NCBI RefSeq assembly: GCF_015832195.1
Contig: NC_052019.1
Location: 4,821,685 to 4,885,684, forward strand
Direction: 5' to 3'
Source of the DNA: Motacilla alba alba
Taxonomy: Eukaryota > Chordata > Aves > Passeriformes > Motacillidae
Length of the DNA stretch: 64,000 nt
Shown: in pieces, positions 36,559 through 49,311 of the stretch
Layout: every line of letters begins with the position of its first letter
Position numbering within the stretch: position 1 is the first letter of the stretch
Notes under the pieces: generated by a model
Told to the model about the DNA's origin: nothing
The model's input: only the letters and a program-made list of their open reading frames with translations
Databases searched by the model: none
Position numbers and translations under genes: made by a program

Positions 36559-39500
36559 ATTGGAAATAGTTTCTCATGCTTTCTAGGTGGAATAATAAAG
36601 ATACAATTTCTCCTGTATTTGAATTCAGATGTCCTGGAAGGTGCAAGTAGACACCCTTGTATTCAGTTACTGCCAGCCCAGTTCCTTCTTTGCATATGGA
36701 AATGTCCACATAAGCACCAAGCATTAAAAAACACAATTGGAAATCAGCAAAAGATTGGAGGGAAGACCAGGAGGATGAAAGTCACAAGGAAAAGGCAGAG
36801 CTGTGTGTACAAGTAAAGCGCAGGGAAATGTTGTTGGACTGAACAGCAACAGCAAATGGGAGAGAAAAGGTGACACAGAGAGTGAAGCCTAATGTTTCAG
36901 TGTCATTATAGCACAGAGGCCAAAAAAGCAGCACTTTCTGATTTTTAAAATGCAAAATATTCCAAATATTTGCTATTATCAGAATCGGACACAGAAAAGG
37001 AGGCAAAACAAAATAGCTGAGATTTGTTTCTAGATATAAGTCGGTACCCTTTTCAAATAAGTATAAGTCAATATGCTTTTGAATATGCATAAGTCAAAAT
37101 TGTTCATAGCTATTTTAGAGTTATGCATGTATCTGCATGGTCAAATATAAAATAAACTTTTTTTTTCCTAACTACTTTTATAATGTTTGCATATACAATT
37201 CAAGTGCTTCCACATTCAAAGAAACAAGGGCTCATTCTCTGGGCTTCAAGAGCACAGTTAATGATTCACAGGGCAATCTGCAGTTGGAATATGTTTCTTA
37301 CACATTAACAAGTTTTTAAAAAACAAAAAAGGATCATTGAATATATTTGTGAAAAATGAGGGACCATTTCAGGCAAGCATTTTCCATACATGTGCAGGAC
37401 TTCAAGACTTTAAAATGCACAGTTTTTTTGATTTGGGAAACATTTTTTTTTTCTTTTCAGTGAACAAGATTATCATGTTAATAATGACTAGATCTACATT
37501 ACAATCTTTGATTGACAGTCTAGTGCAATTATTTCCTTGAAAGGTGTTCCATGTTGAGAATTTCCATAGAAAACTCAAATACATCCTGCAGCATTTCCCT
37601 ACCTGCAGCATAAGCAGTACAGTTATACCACTTCTAGACATAAAATTTTCTAGTCCAGTTTGGGAGGTAGTGAAGTCAGCAGATGCAAATTTAAAATTCC
37701 ATTTAGAGAAACAGAGAATCAAAAAGAAAAACAGGAAATAATAGTAGCAATGATAATTCCTGAAAAGCCTCAATTAAAAGTATTTTAATCACTTCACCTT
37801 TTAAATTGCAATTTCTTTAATGTGTTTTTGTGTTGTTTTCAAGATGCTGTGAGCTCAAGCTAATTGGGAGGCTCCATAGAAAGATTTGGAAGGATACTCT
37901 GGGAAAGAGGCCACTCAAATGAAGAGAAAATAAATGCTTTCAAAATTAATCTGGCATATGAAACACCAGACAAATGGATATTGCTTCGTGTTTTTCCCAC
38001 TTGCTGGGTGTCTGTCAGCAACCTTTAATGGATATGATTTCCAGGAAAAAACAGCTGATAATTTTATGAAAATAGGGAACCTTTCATGTGCCTTAATGGT
38101 GACAATCAAGATCAGCAATGCTGAAAACATTAAAAAACAAAGCATAGCTTGGATTTCTTTATCTAAAGGAAATTTTGGGGACTCACATCTCTTTGAGACT
38201 CTTTCTCTTTCTCATCTTTGGGCCCCAAAGACCTCCCATATCATGGGGAAAATGACACACAACTATCATGACACACAACATATCTATCCCATAATGGATT
38301 TCTGAGGATAATCCTATTGAAACAGGAGGGTTGCTTGAAAAACTGTGCTGATGGTTTATAGGCTAGTGAGTGGTGGTGGGAGCTGAACTCCTCCTCAGCT
38401 GAACTTCTCCTCATCTGCCTGTCTGGGAGGATTTAAGGTCCTCAGAAGGCAGTTTGCTTGCCATGAGAAATCTCCATCTGAAACGTGAGCTTTGTGGTTC
38501 TTGATTTCACTTCCTGAGACCTCTTCTCTGTTCTCTCAGTCTGGAGATCCATCTATCCCTGCTCTCTGTGACTGGAAGATAGTGATGCGGAGGGAAGGCT
38601 GTATCTTCACTTCACTTCACAGTCCCTGACTTTGCAGAACAGTTGTGTTTGTCTGTTCATTACCTGTTCATTCTGCTAACACCATTCTATTCACATCATT
38701 CTAAAAGTCAAAATTCTTCAAAAGTCAATAGCTAGATGCTTTGGACTTACTTTTACTTCTATTTAATTTTATTTAATTTTATTCTATGTTATTTTGGGAT
38801 TGTTTCTCATTGCTATTGAAACCAGCAGCAGCTTAAAGACAGAATGAGGCCTGGAGCTCCTAAAACACAAAGCTACGTAAGGCACAGAGCATCGGCTTGA
38901 GTCAAAACCTGAAGCTGTGTAATTTTTCTCACAAGGCAGTGAGATGCCAAAACCACTCATATCAAAGCTATATTTTGGTCAAACAGAACAAGCATTCACC
39001 ATTTATCAGGAGTTGAGACTAGTAAATTATTTGTCACTCTCTTCAGTGCTCCCTAAGCACTGTCAACTTTCCATACATTGCTGTAAAACCTTTCCTTTCT
39101 TAAATGATGTTGAAAGAGTGGTAAGGCAGCTCTTTCTTTTTGATATATAATTGCATATTATTAATATATGATACATCATCCCAAGCAGTTGAAAAAGTAC
39201 AGAATGCCACTGCTTGCAGGGCCAGTAAGGGGGAAAACAGAGGGAAAAAAAGAGAAAGAGTTGTTAATTGCAGTTGTGAACCGATAATTTATGCTCTACT
39301 TCAAGAATAGATGATAGCTGTATGCAGCAGGCACGCACCTAAGCTATACAGAGTGTGAAAGTTTCCATACCTATTCAGTATCACCATGGAAATTGAAGTT
39401 ACATCACCCACATTCCAGAAAAGTATTTGGATTATTGAGTTATTTTTACCTCACTGTCATTTGATCTCATCTCGTCTTATGCTAAGAGCCCAGTTTTGGT

Positions 39501-42500
39501 GAAATCAGTACACTCAAAAACATTTAGGCTTTTGTGACTGACATTTTCAGAGAAGAAAAAGTCCTTTCATCAAAAAGCTCCTCAGCCGGAGAACAAGAGC
39601 AAGAAGAGCTGCTGCTTTCAAGGCTCCAAACTACACGATATTGAAAATCTCCTACTTGAATCAAGTGAAACCTGTACCAGCTCCAGCTGCAACACCTGCT
39701 GTTAAAAGACAGCCTCACTGAGGATGGAAAGTCCATTTCTAGGGAGGGTACACAAAATAAAGGGTTCTCTGAGGTCATTAAGAATGTTTCTCTGATGACT
39801 GTTACTTCCAACACTTACACCTTCTTCAAACCATCACTGGAACAGAGTTCACAGTGAATTTGGGGGAAATCCTCCAGCCTTACAACAATAAAGCATGTAT
39901 TTAAAAACTAGGAATGAATGTTGTCCCCTGTGATGACACTGAAGGATCATTTTTATTGGAAATCACAGCATCAATTTAAAATGGATTGCTTTTTTTTTTT
40001 TTTCTTGAGAAGGGTGAATCATAGCCAATTTCACTGCTCCATCTACAACTCCTTGTGATTCATCCTGCCCAAATTTAAAAAACACTGTATGTCTGGTTTT
40101 GAGGCAGTCAGTCAGCCTTCCTTTGTGAGCAAAAGAGACATATACATACTTTCAGAGCACAGTTTATCTGACCTATTTTAGAAGATCACTTCTGATTGAG
40201 ATGGATCAAACCCCAGTTTCCATTAACCACCCTGACTGTCAGAGTTCTGTTGCCTGCAACAGGAACACGAGTGAATTGCTCTGATGTTGGTACTCACCAA
40301 TAAGATGAAGATAAATATAAACCCTAAGTTTGGAGGGAAGAATCTCTGTGAACCCCTAGTGGTCTGCAGAGCTGGGCCTAAGGAACAGTAGTCCAAAATG
40401 AGGCATCAATCTAACACACTGCCAGGAGTTCTCTCCAAGGATTTTAGGTTCTTTTACACTGAACTGTAAGGAATTACTTGTAAAACCATAACACTCTGAA
40501 TCAGAAAGGAAATAAGGATATTTTTTACTCCCCTCAGTCTTCTTCATCTAACATCATGAAGATCAGGGGAATTGACAAAACTTTTTGCTTTTCCTTCACT
40601 CCTTCTCCCTATGTCACAATTTGCAGAGGAAGGAAATGCCCAAAAGGGAGTGGTGCTGTGCTTTGATTAAGTTCACCATGCAAACAATTGAGGAATTAAA
40701 TCTTTGTTTTGTCACTAAGTCATCTAATGACCTCTTGCAGGGGGAAAGTGCTAACCAAACTTGGTTTGGTGACATCAGGACAGTGAGTAGAGGACCTGCC
40801 ATTTGAAGTTCTGTAAAGAATTTTGCTACTGAGTTTTAATCAGATGTAACACAAGTTTCAACCACGATGTGTTTTTGTTGTATTTATACTGAATGAAAAA
40901 TGAGTGCAAAAGCACAGTTTCTCAATACAAATATAAACTACAATGTACATGGGTGAGTGAGGAAGTTTAATCATGTCTAAGGGTTAGGTCAATACTGTTG
41001 AGAAAGTAAAAGATATTTTATTGTCCAGATTTAAAAGACTTCCTGGTTGCATGGTGTATATACACACCTTGAAGGTGACAGGAATATTGTCCTAAGAAAT
41101 AATTAGAGCAAAAAAACAAGGAATCTCTAAGGGCCTAGCAATTAACTAGGTGATCATATCACAGTGGCAACGCACCACTAATTTGGACTACTTCCATCCT
41201 AATAGGGCAACCAAGGGATTTAAGTGCCAGATAAAAAAAAATAACCAGGGAGTATGATCAAGAAGGTTGTTAGGTGTATTTTTTTTCCAAGACACACAGC
41301 ACAATTAACAGTGTTAAAAACATTAGTTCTGCACAGGATCTGCATCTTCAAAAGAAAATTTGAGGAGAGTTAAAATGAACTTTCAATAAGGACAACTTCA
41401 GATATCAGAGCCCATAAGGGTGAGAAATAATGAGATGTTTGTGAGGAGGAGAAAAGTACTAAAAACACTTTTAGGCTTATGGGTAATCTAAAGACCTAAA
41501 GAATGCAAAGTGTGATGCTGCACGAAGTGACTGAGCCAGAGGCATGACTGTGACTGCAGCAAGCACAAAAATGGACTGAATCAGACTGTAAACATTCTCA
41601 GAGCAATAGAAAATCTCTTACTGAGGGAATCAAATGGATTATTAACTTAAATACTGAAGTCCCTCACACAGTGATGCTGTCCAATTTAAACTCATAATAG
41701 TCAAGAAATCAGAAAATTGTGGTAAATTAACAGAAGAGCTGACCTGACAGGAGTGGAGGAGTTGTTTTGACAGCAGTTGGAGCAGTGACTGCGGTTAGTA
41801 TTTGTAATGGAGGAGTTGCTTCTCAGCTATGAATTTCTCCCCCAAAACAAGTTAACTGGCTCATAGACATAAACAAATTTAATGCAGAGTAACAGTGCTC
41901 CCTCTTTGAGTAGTAAAAAGCTTATGTTCAACTAATGTAAATTCTTTCAACACCAAAACATAACCTGCACAGACTTGAGCGTTTGAACCCACAGGAGATG
42001 GACATTGAGGCTTGATGTGTTTGTCATCAGCAGTTCTCCTTTCTGTGAAAAGTCACAGGCTGCATCTGCAGATACCAACCTGGTGTTGCTGGAGGCAACA
42101 GAGGGACATTGCTGATTACCCCTGAAATCCCCTCTCTACCTTGTAGGTATTCTTCTTGCTCATCACCAGGCTTCTCTGTGTGGTCACCCGATTTTCCCGT
42201 CGCAATCAGTAGACAAAAATACACATAAAATCCACATCTCCAGGGTGCATTTCACCTGAGAAAATCCCCAATTCTGGTACTAGCAGGGTCTGTTTCCTTC
42301 TGCTGCAAAATTGTGTTGACTTGACCACATGGAGCCTTCCTATTGTGTAGAAATTGACTTTTGTTGTGGGAGTGACCACAGAAGGCGCAGAAGAGTCCAT
42401 GGGGCTCCCTGGAGTTTTCCCAGCTACAGGGCCAGGGAGAATTTACAGGCAGCCCAAACTCAGGGTGAAGTTACATTGCTCACAAAATGTTGTGGACGCA

Positions 42501-44945
42501 AGTTCCTCATAGGATGTTTTGTCAGCCCTGGGAACAGGGGAAGAAAAGAGGTTGGTCTTTGGTAATTTCCATTAAAGTTGCATTTCTTTGCTATGCTATG
42601 GAATTGTGTAGCCATTCTGGGATTTGTCTGATAAAGCCACTATAGGACGTTCATTAACAAAATTGACTTCAAGATTGATTTTTTGTACCACTTTTTTGTT
42701 GGGAATTGGGATCTTCTGGTAGCATACCTCCTTGATCTTTTGTATGCTAGTGGCTGGGGGTAAAAAAAAAAAAAAAGCATATTTCTATTTATCTGATCAT
42801 TTTAGTTCAATCCAGTGAAGCTTTCAGCTTGACCAGATAATGTCCATATGCTCTCTCCATTGTGCTTCCTTTATTTACCTGAAGTCCAAACTTTTTCTTG
42901 CAGTCAATCTTGCTTTTTCTTCCACCCATGAGATTAATTTTTCTTCTAATAAAAATAACTATGGGGTTTTTTCTCCAGCAGTAAAAATAACTAACTAAGT
43001 AAAATGAAGAGAAGAAACAGTAGAAGCCAAATGATCACAAAAGCCAAGTGTCTCCTGTCTTGCTGAAAGAAAGGGAGGAAGAGTGTTCTTTAATCCAAAC
43101 TTCATGATACTCTGTTAACATTCAAGCTGTGAGGCAAATGTTCCCTGATGAGCAATTAACAAAAAATCTGAGACTTGAAATCTTAAATCATACTTGTCTG
43201 ATCTACAGGGTTGGAAGTGTGTCAGGGCATCAGAAGCTGCAGACATCACCTTAATGAGATCTCCTGGTTAACTGTAAAACTTCTTTGAAGAGTGAGTTTG
43301 ATCCCAGGGTGTTCTGGGAGCCTCCTGAACAAGCTTCACTCCCATCAAGCCAGCACTCCTCAAGGATCTTCAACCCTCTTCACAGGCACAGAAAACTGGC
43401 TGATGGAAGGGTCCTTCCTTTACCCACGACAGCAACAAGCAATGATGCCATTTTTGTCAGATTTCTGTCTACTGTGTTCTCAAAAAATGAGTCTCTTAGC
43501 TCATTCTGAGTAATCCACACCGGTCACCAACTGAATTTGTCACCAGCAAAAAATTTCCAATTATCTTCAGTATTCCTTTCAGCAAGGAACCTAAGCTGAT
43601 TATTTTTCATCCAAGGTGCTCCCTGTCCTCTTTGCAGTGATTTTTGTTATGTGTAGATTGCACAACACATAGTACAAAGACTCCTGGAGTTATACATGTT
43701 GAGAGCCTAATGAATAGAAAGAAAAACTTGAAGAATACAACTACATTGCAGCATCCAAAAACTAATACAGAACCTTGTTAAAAAAAAAATAAAGAAAATA
43801 AGAATCGAGTTGATTGGGTCACTGCAGACATGCCATGATGTCATTAACCCAAGCAAATGATGAGTTAATTGCTTGAAATCAATGGACTAGTTTCTATCAA
43901 AGCATGCCTTTCTGAAAAAAAAAAAAAACAAGCATTAAGAAGAAAACACCCAAATGAAATTATTAAGCCAGATATAAAACAGAAAAATTAGAATTAGAAT
44001 TAAGAGATTCAGGGAAAATTAAAGGATGATTCAAAGCTGACCTAGGTGTATGTACTGTCTTTATGCCAATACTAAAGTGGTTTTAAACAGCTGTAAACTC
44101 AATCATGTATTTAGAAAGCAGAGCTGCTTGTGCAACAGCTGCCTTCCTAAAATGTGTTCAAAGGACTTACAGAGCTAGAGCTAAACAAATTCACAGGCTT
44201 CATGAATGGATTGAATTTTGAACTCTAATTGATGTCTCATGTCATTTGGATCTCTTAGAGACAGAAAAAAACAATGTATGTAGACCAAGGTGCCTCAGGA
44301 GTGTTTCTACAAACTACAGTTTAGGATGAGATTTCAAAACAGCTCAGCCATTAGACAGCAACTAGAAATTAGGCACAGAAAAAGCAGTCAAATTATTCAG
44401 CTTCCCTTTTCTGTAAACCTCACCTGTAAACCTGTTTTCTTTTCTAGGAAAAAGAAACAATCCACAAATCAATGTTACCCTGATTTAAAAGTACCACTTC
44501 CATTGATTGCAGAATACAAATATCTGTATTGATTATTCTACCTCCCAATCCTCCTTGCACTTCAAACCTTTTCTGGCTCTGTGTACCTTTCAAACCTGAA
44601 TACATGTTGCTTAATTAGTTGGTCAGAGAAGAAAGTTGCATCTGATGAAAATTTTATCCTCCTCCTTCTGTGCCATTCACCTTTGACCTGACACCTGAAT
44701 TCTGTCCCACCTTGAGGGAGGGAACAGGCTGGGGACCAGAAGAAATCTGACATTCCAAATAGTCTTCAAGAAACTGCAATGCAGGTATAAATTGGGTGGG
44801 TTTCTTTCCTTCAAATCAAGTGGAAATCAGGGTGAAAAAGTTACTGTCAATTTAAAACATAACCTTGAGTTACTATGAAGTGGAATATAATATCTCCACA
44901 TACCAGAAATGTGGTAGACTGACATAGTTGTAGACTGGACAAGAG
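36559..44945. other. intergenic
   Basis: No gene recognised. Contains A/T runs (for example A-rich at 42762-42776 and 43918-43929) but no LTR or LINE termini that I can support. Frames up to 148 residues are present with no domain. Confidence 0.5.
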
Positions 44946-45470
44946 CCATAGAATCATAAAATGATTTCAGTTAGAAGAGACCTTAAAGGTCATCTAGTTC
45001 CAACTAGATGATGAGAGTGAGAAGGTACCTTTAAAAATTGAACATTAAACAAAAGTTTAAAGCCATTATCACTTAAACTGTCACTCTGTGCCCTTGTCCA
45101 AAGTCCATCTCCAGCCTCTTGGAGCACCTTTAGGCACTGGAAGGGGTCAGAATGTCCCCTCAGAGCCTTCTCCAGGTAAACACGCCCAGCTCTCCCAGCC
45201 TGTCTCCATAGCAGAGGGATTCCAGCCGTCTGAGCATCTTCATGGCTCCCTCTGGACTTGCTCCAAGAGCTCCATGTCCTCTTTGTGTGGGGGACTCGAG
45301 ATCTGGACACAGCTCTGCAGGTGGGGTCTCACCTGAACAGAGCAGAGAGGCAGAACCCCTTTCCTTGACCTGCCCATGCTGCCTTGGCTGCAGCCCAGGG
45401 CATGGTTGGTTTCTGGGCTGCCTGTGCACTTTGCTGGGTCATGTTGAGCTTCTTGTCAACCAATTTCTAT
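44946..45470 (-). mobile_element. CR1 LINE 3' part, internally rearranged
   Basis: Reads as a reverse complement of CR1: terminal 'catagaatcataaaatg', 'gaccttaaaggtcatctag', then 'gtccatctccagcctcttgg', 'ccccttt/cccagctctcccagcc'-type C-terminal coding sequence, 'ggacacagctctgcagg' and 'gggctgcctgtgcactttgc'. It keeps more of the 3' coding part than the other copies. The 3'-UTR portion between about 45000 and 45100 is shortened compared with the other fragments. Frames here on both strands (44990-45310, 45160-45429, 45242-45667) are LINE-derived shadows. Confidence 0.85.
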
Positions 45471-48404
45471 CACATGTCAATCATTCTGATTTAAGAGGTA
45501 CCTTGCAACTTATTCATTATATTGTTATGGTTATACTCAATAAATTATATCAGCTAATTAAGTCATCAATTTCAGCATTGCTGCCTGTCCCTTGTTGCCC
45601 TCAGGGTTCTGACAGGAAAATGTTCTGTTATTTGGGGGAAGTGGAGAGTGGAGGGGGAAAGATGTAGAGAAACAGCACATCCAGGTTTTTGTTCAGCAGC
45701 AGTTTATGGATACTATAAAAGAAAACAATCTCAGTCTCTCCTCTGTCTTTTCTCTTTAACTGTTAGTCTCTTCTTTCATTACTTAGACTTAGAGCATTCT
45801 GAAAATCACTAGAAATGGAAACTGTGCATAAAACTCTTTTTTCAATTCTTTCATGAGAGAAAAATGTCATTCTGTTGTACAGAGTTTTCACGGGAAAACC
45901 ATGTTTAAAGGAAGCAAATAGAATTTTTCAGTTTAAAAAGACCCAGATGAAGTGATGCCATCTGCATCAGCTCCACTCAGGAGGTGAGATCAGAATTAAT
46001 GTCTACCTTAGGTATAAAAGGAGTTGAATCTGGGCACAAATATTGGGAGATCTCAAGTCCAAAACAGGGACTTTCACACAAGTGCCAGCCTGATGAAAGG
46101 TGGCCAACTCCCTAAAAATAACAAGTCACACACGGAGCTAAATACTGACACCACCATCTTTAGCATAGCCCTTTCCAGTGCTCCAGCCACCTAAACACTA
46201 AATGGGGAAGGAGGCACAGCCTCTGCTGGCTGGAACGTGGCTTAGAGGGCCAAGCACAGCCCACGAACACCCAGCAGCTTCAAAGACCACCAGTCCAGTG
46301 TCAGAAATCCCTGAGATTTCTCATCAATGCAGAATAATTTGTGATAATTCTCCAGAATGGTTGGAAGGAAAGAACCATGGGAGCTTGTGGGGCTTTTGTC
46401 TGGCTGCTTCTGATTCATACAAAGTCAGCTGCCAAGTTTTGGGAAAAAGACTAAATGTGAAAGTCAAAATGTGTGAACAAAATATATACATAGAGTTTAT
46501 GCCACATTATTCAGCCAAGCAGCTAAGCACAGGTTTATGCCTCAGTAGAAATAATGCCATTTGCTGGACTTGGAGGCAAAGGAAGGCTTTTTATTAGAAA
46601 ATGCTATTGTCTGTAATCCAACATTCTTGCACTGAGAGAAGACAACATGCCTTAAATCTAAATATATATGTTTAAGTGTTTTAAAGTAGCAAAAAAAGTT
46701 GTATGCATTTTTCTGTTTATCGCAGCCACAAAAATACATCAGCCACTTGAGTCCCACCAAACAAGAAAGAATTAGCTTTCCCACTTTTTTTGCATAAGAA
46801 CTCTACATCACTTCATCCCACACCCACACGATTATCTGTTGCTTTTTTATTCCTTTATTGATTTTTCTCCCCACATAGGCTGATACTCCTTACTTTGAGA
46901 CATATGTTTCTACTACTACTACTGGGCATATAGACCATTACTTAAATTTTTCTTGATGCTGTTTTTTTTCAAACTATTGGACATCTTTCTATACTCAATA
47001 TGCAACTCCTTTTTCCTCAGGAGAATATGCATCTTATTTGCAATGCAGGAAAAGAATACAGTACATTCCATTCTTCTCACAGCTCTTAGAGTACAAAGCC
47101 ATCTTCCAATTATTTTCCTGGGCTGAACTCGGTTTTATTTAATCTCCTCCTCTCCCACGAGAGCTGCAACCACACTTTTGTACTATTCCCTTTATTTGTT
47201 GCCTACCCTGCTGTAAAGATGATTGTTTTTCGAGGCACAGTGAAAAAAAAGGAGAAAATTCAGATCGAGATAGCCCTGAAAGCTTTATTTGTCTGAAGGG
47301 ACTTGGGTTTGACTTTTTTTCCCTCAGTGACCAACACTCCTCACTCTAACTCAGGTCTACTGTTCTCTAATTTCCTCTGTTGCCCAAAGAAACAGAAAAC
47401 TGCAAAGCAAGACTTTGCCCACCTAAAGGAATATTTGTCTTTGTAGGTCTCTTGGTCAGCTGTGCAGGAAAAGACATTTCCCCAACAGAGAGCCTACAGG
47501 AGGGGTTTAATACAGGAGGGACACAGCCCTGTGTTCCAGTCCAGCAAAGAACTGGGAACTGTGGAAGTGATGGCAGATAACTCAGCAACACCATTGAGAA
47601 AGGCAAAAAAAGCTGTTGGAAAGGGCTTTTTTTGAGTATGCTGGACATTTGAGACCCCCAGGCTGTTTTATCCCTACTTCTTGAACCTAAACTCTTGTGG
47701 AGAATATCTGTGCTCATGCTGTTGTGTTTTAAAAAATAGTGTCTGAGATGGTTCAATACTGTACACTGAGCAAATATTTTTCTTAATTAAAAGTCTGGCA
47801 AAAGTGGCCAGGTTTCCATTGGAAAGAAAGCTCAGTTTTAAAGACTATTTGCACTAAAAAGTCAGTGAAATATTTTATGATTCTTTTACAGAAATGTGAC
47901 TCTTTCCTTTAGAAAGTACTTTCATTTCTTTGCTTTGAAATATGTTCAGTTTTTGCTGTTGAAGGGACGATCAAGAGTTTTCAGCCTCCTACAGACACAA
48001 ACAAGTGGATATGAGCTCTGTGAAGATTTCAGATTTCTGCATCCAAATTTGAAATGATTGAGGGTTATCCTTTGGTCATGAGAAATAAGCAGTGCATTAG
48101 TCAGCTCAGTGGAGGACTTGAGTGCCTTTATAACCTCCATTTCCTTTCTGCCATCCCAGAAAAGGTTACTTGTGCAGCCCCCACGGTAATGGCTCTGCCT
48201 GACATTTCAAGGCACATCTAACAAACACCAGCACAGACACACAGCCCTCTCAGCACAGTTTCAGGCCATTGATTTGTCTCCATCCGCAGTAACTAACTTC
48301 AATGTCTTGAGAATTAATTAATCAATGTTGGTAAACTGGTTGTAGGGTGAAATTCTGTTGAGAATGTTTTAGTCAATTTAGTTTGTTTCTATGCTTGGTT
48401 TCTT

Positions 48405-48483
48405 AATTTGTTTGTTTGACAGTTTTTTGGGGGTTTTGGGTTATTTTCTTTGTTTTTTGTTGTTTTGTTTTGTTTTGTTTTTA
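48405..48483 (+). repeat. T-rich/G-interspersed low-complexity tract
   Basis: Runs of T broken by G (TTTGTTTG, GGGGGTTTTGGG, then TGTTTTGTTTTGTTTT). Confidence 0.9.
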
Positions 48484-48523
48484 TTAAAAGCATGATAGTT
48501 TTTGTGCTGCGCTTGAAAAGGAA

Positions 48524-48547
48524 AAATAAATAAATAAATAAATAAAA
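48524..48547. repeat. (AAAT)n microsatellite
   Basis: About six uninterrupted AAAT units. Confidence 0.95.
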
Positions 48548-49204
48548 TAGGGTCTGAATGCTGTTCTAGCACTACAAAATCAGTGAAATATTTGTCTTAC
48601 CCAAGGAGAAGTCCTTTAGGAAGTCATACTGAAGTAGAAATGTCCAGATCATTTTGGGATGAAAATTGTGTGGTGAAAGAGACTATGAGGTATTGTAACA
48701 TTAAATAGAGATACCCAGGCATTGGGGTCTGAAACATTGCTTCTCATAATTGTAAAAGAAAAAAAAAAAAAAACAAACTAAACAAAACAGCTTAAATTGG
48801 TAAATTATTCTTTCCATTGTAAATATATTATAACTGATAAAATTCTCACAGTAATTTTTCATGATCCCTTAAAGAAAAGTTTAGTGTGACAAATTTACAG
48901 TGGACCATCAGATTACTTATTTTTTAAGTTAGTTACTGTCTCAACAGAAGCAGAACACTGGATCACAGCAATATTTTAATTTCTCCATTCAGACAAAAGT
49001 GTAATGTTTTTTCCCTCTTGTGCCTCTGTAATGCAGCATGTATCTGACAAAGGTATAAGGTGCTATTGAGGGAGACCAGAATTTTCCACCTGTTTTGTTG
49101 TAGGTTGTCAGGAGTCCACTAAGGACAGGATAATCAACTTTGAGAGCAGTAGCAAAGAGAAAGGGAGAGAAATCAAATTTTTCAGGCTTTATTGTGAAAA
49201 ACTG

Positions 49205-49311
49205 GAGATGATAAGCCCAGGCCAGATGAGGCTCTGAGCAACCTGGTCTAGTGGAAGATGTCCCTGCCTTAAGGTCTTTTCAGACCCAAGCCATTATGTC
49301 ATTCTGTGACA
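49205..49311 (+). mobile_element. CR1 LINE 3' fragment
   Basis: Plus-strand 'ccaggccagatgaggctc', 'gagcaacctggtctagtgg', 'gatgtccctgcc', then 'aggtcttttcagacccaagc' and terminal 'gtcattctgtgac'. About 107 bases; a gap is present where the CR1 'catggcaggggg' box should be. Confidence 0.85.

Larger units (their letters stand above)
45471..49204. other. intergenic
   Basis: No gene recognised. Holds a G/T-rich tract at 48405-48483 and an AAAT microsatellite at 48524-48547. Frames at 46202-46597 and 47367-47756 show no domain. Confidence 0.5.

Noticed and set aside
36430..36816. Val/Phe/Trp-rich membrane-like frame
   Set aside because: Produced by the G/T-rich low-complexity tract.
44990..45667. 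Several 80-140-residue frames on both strands
   Set aside because: All lie over a CR1 3' fragment.
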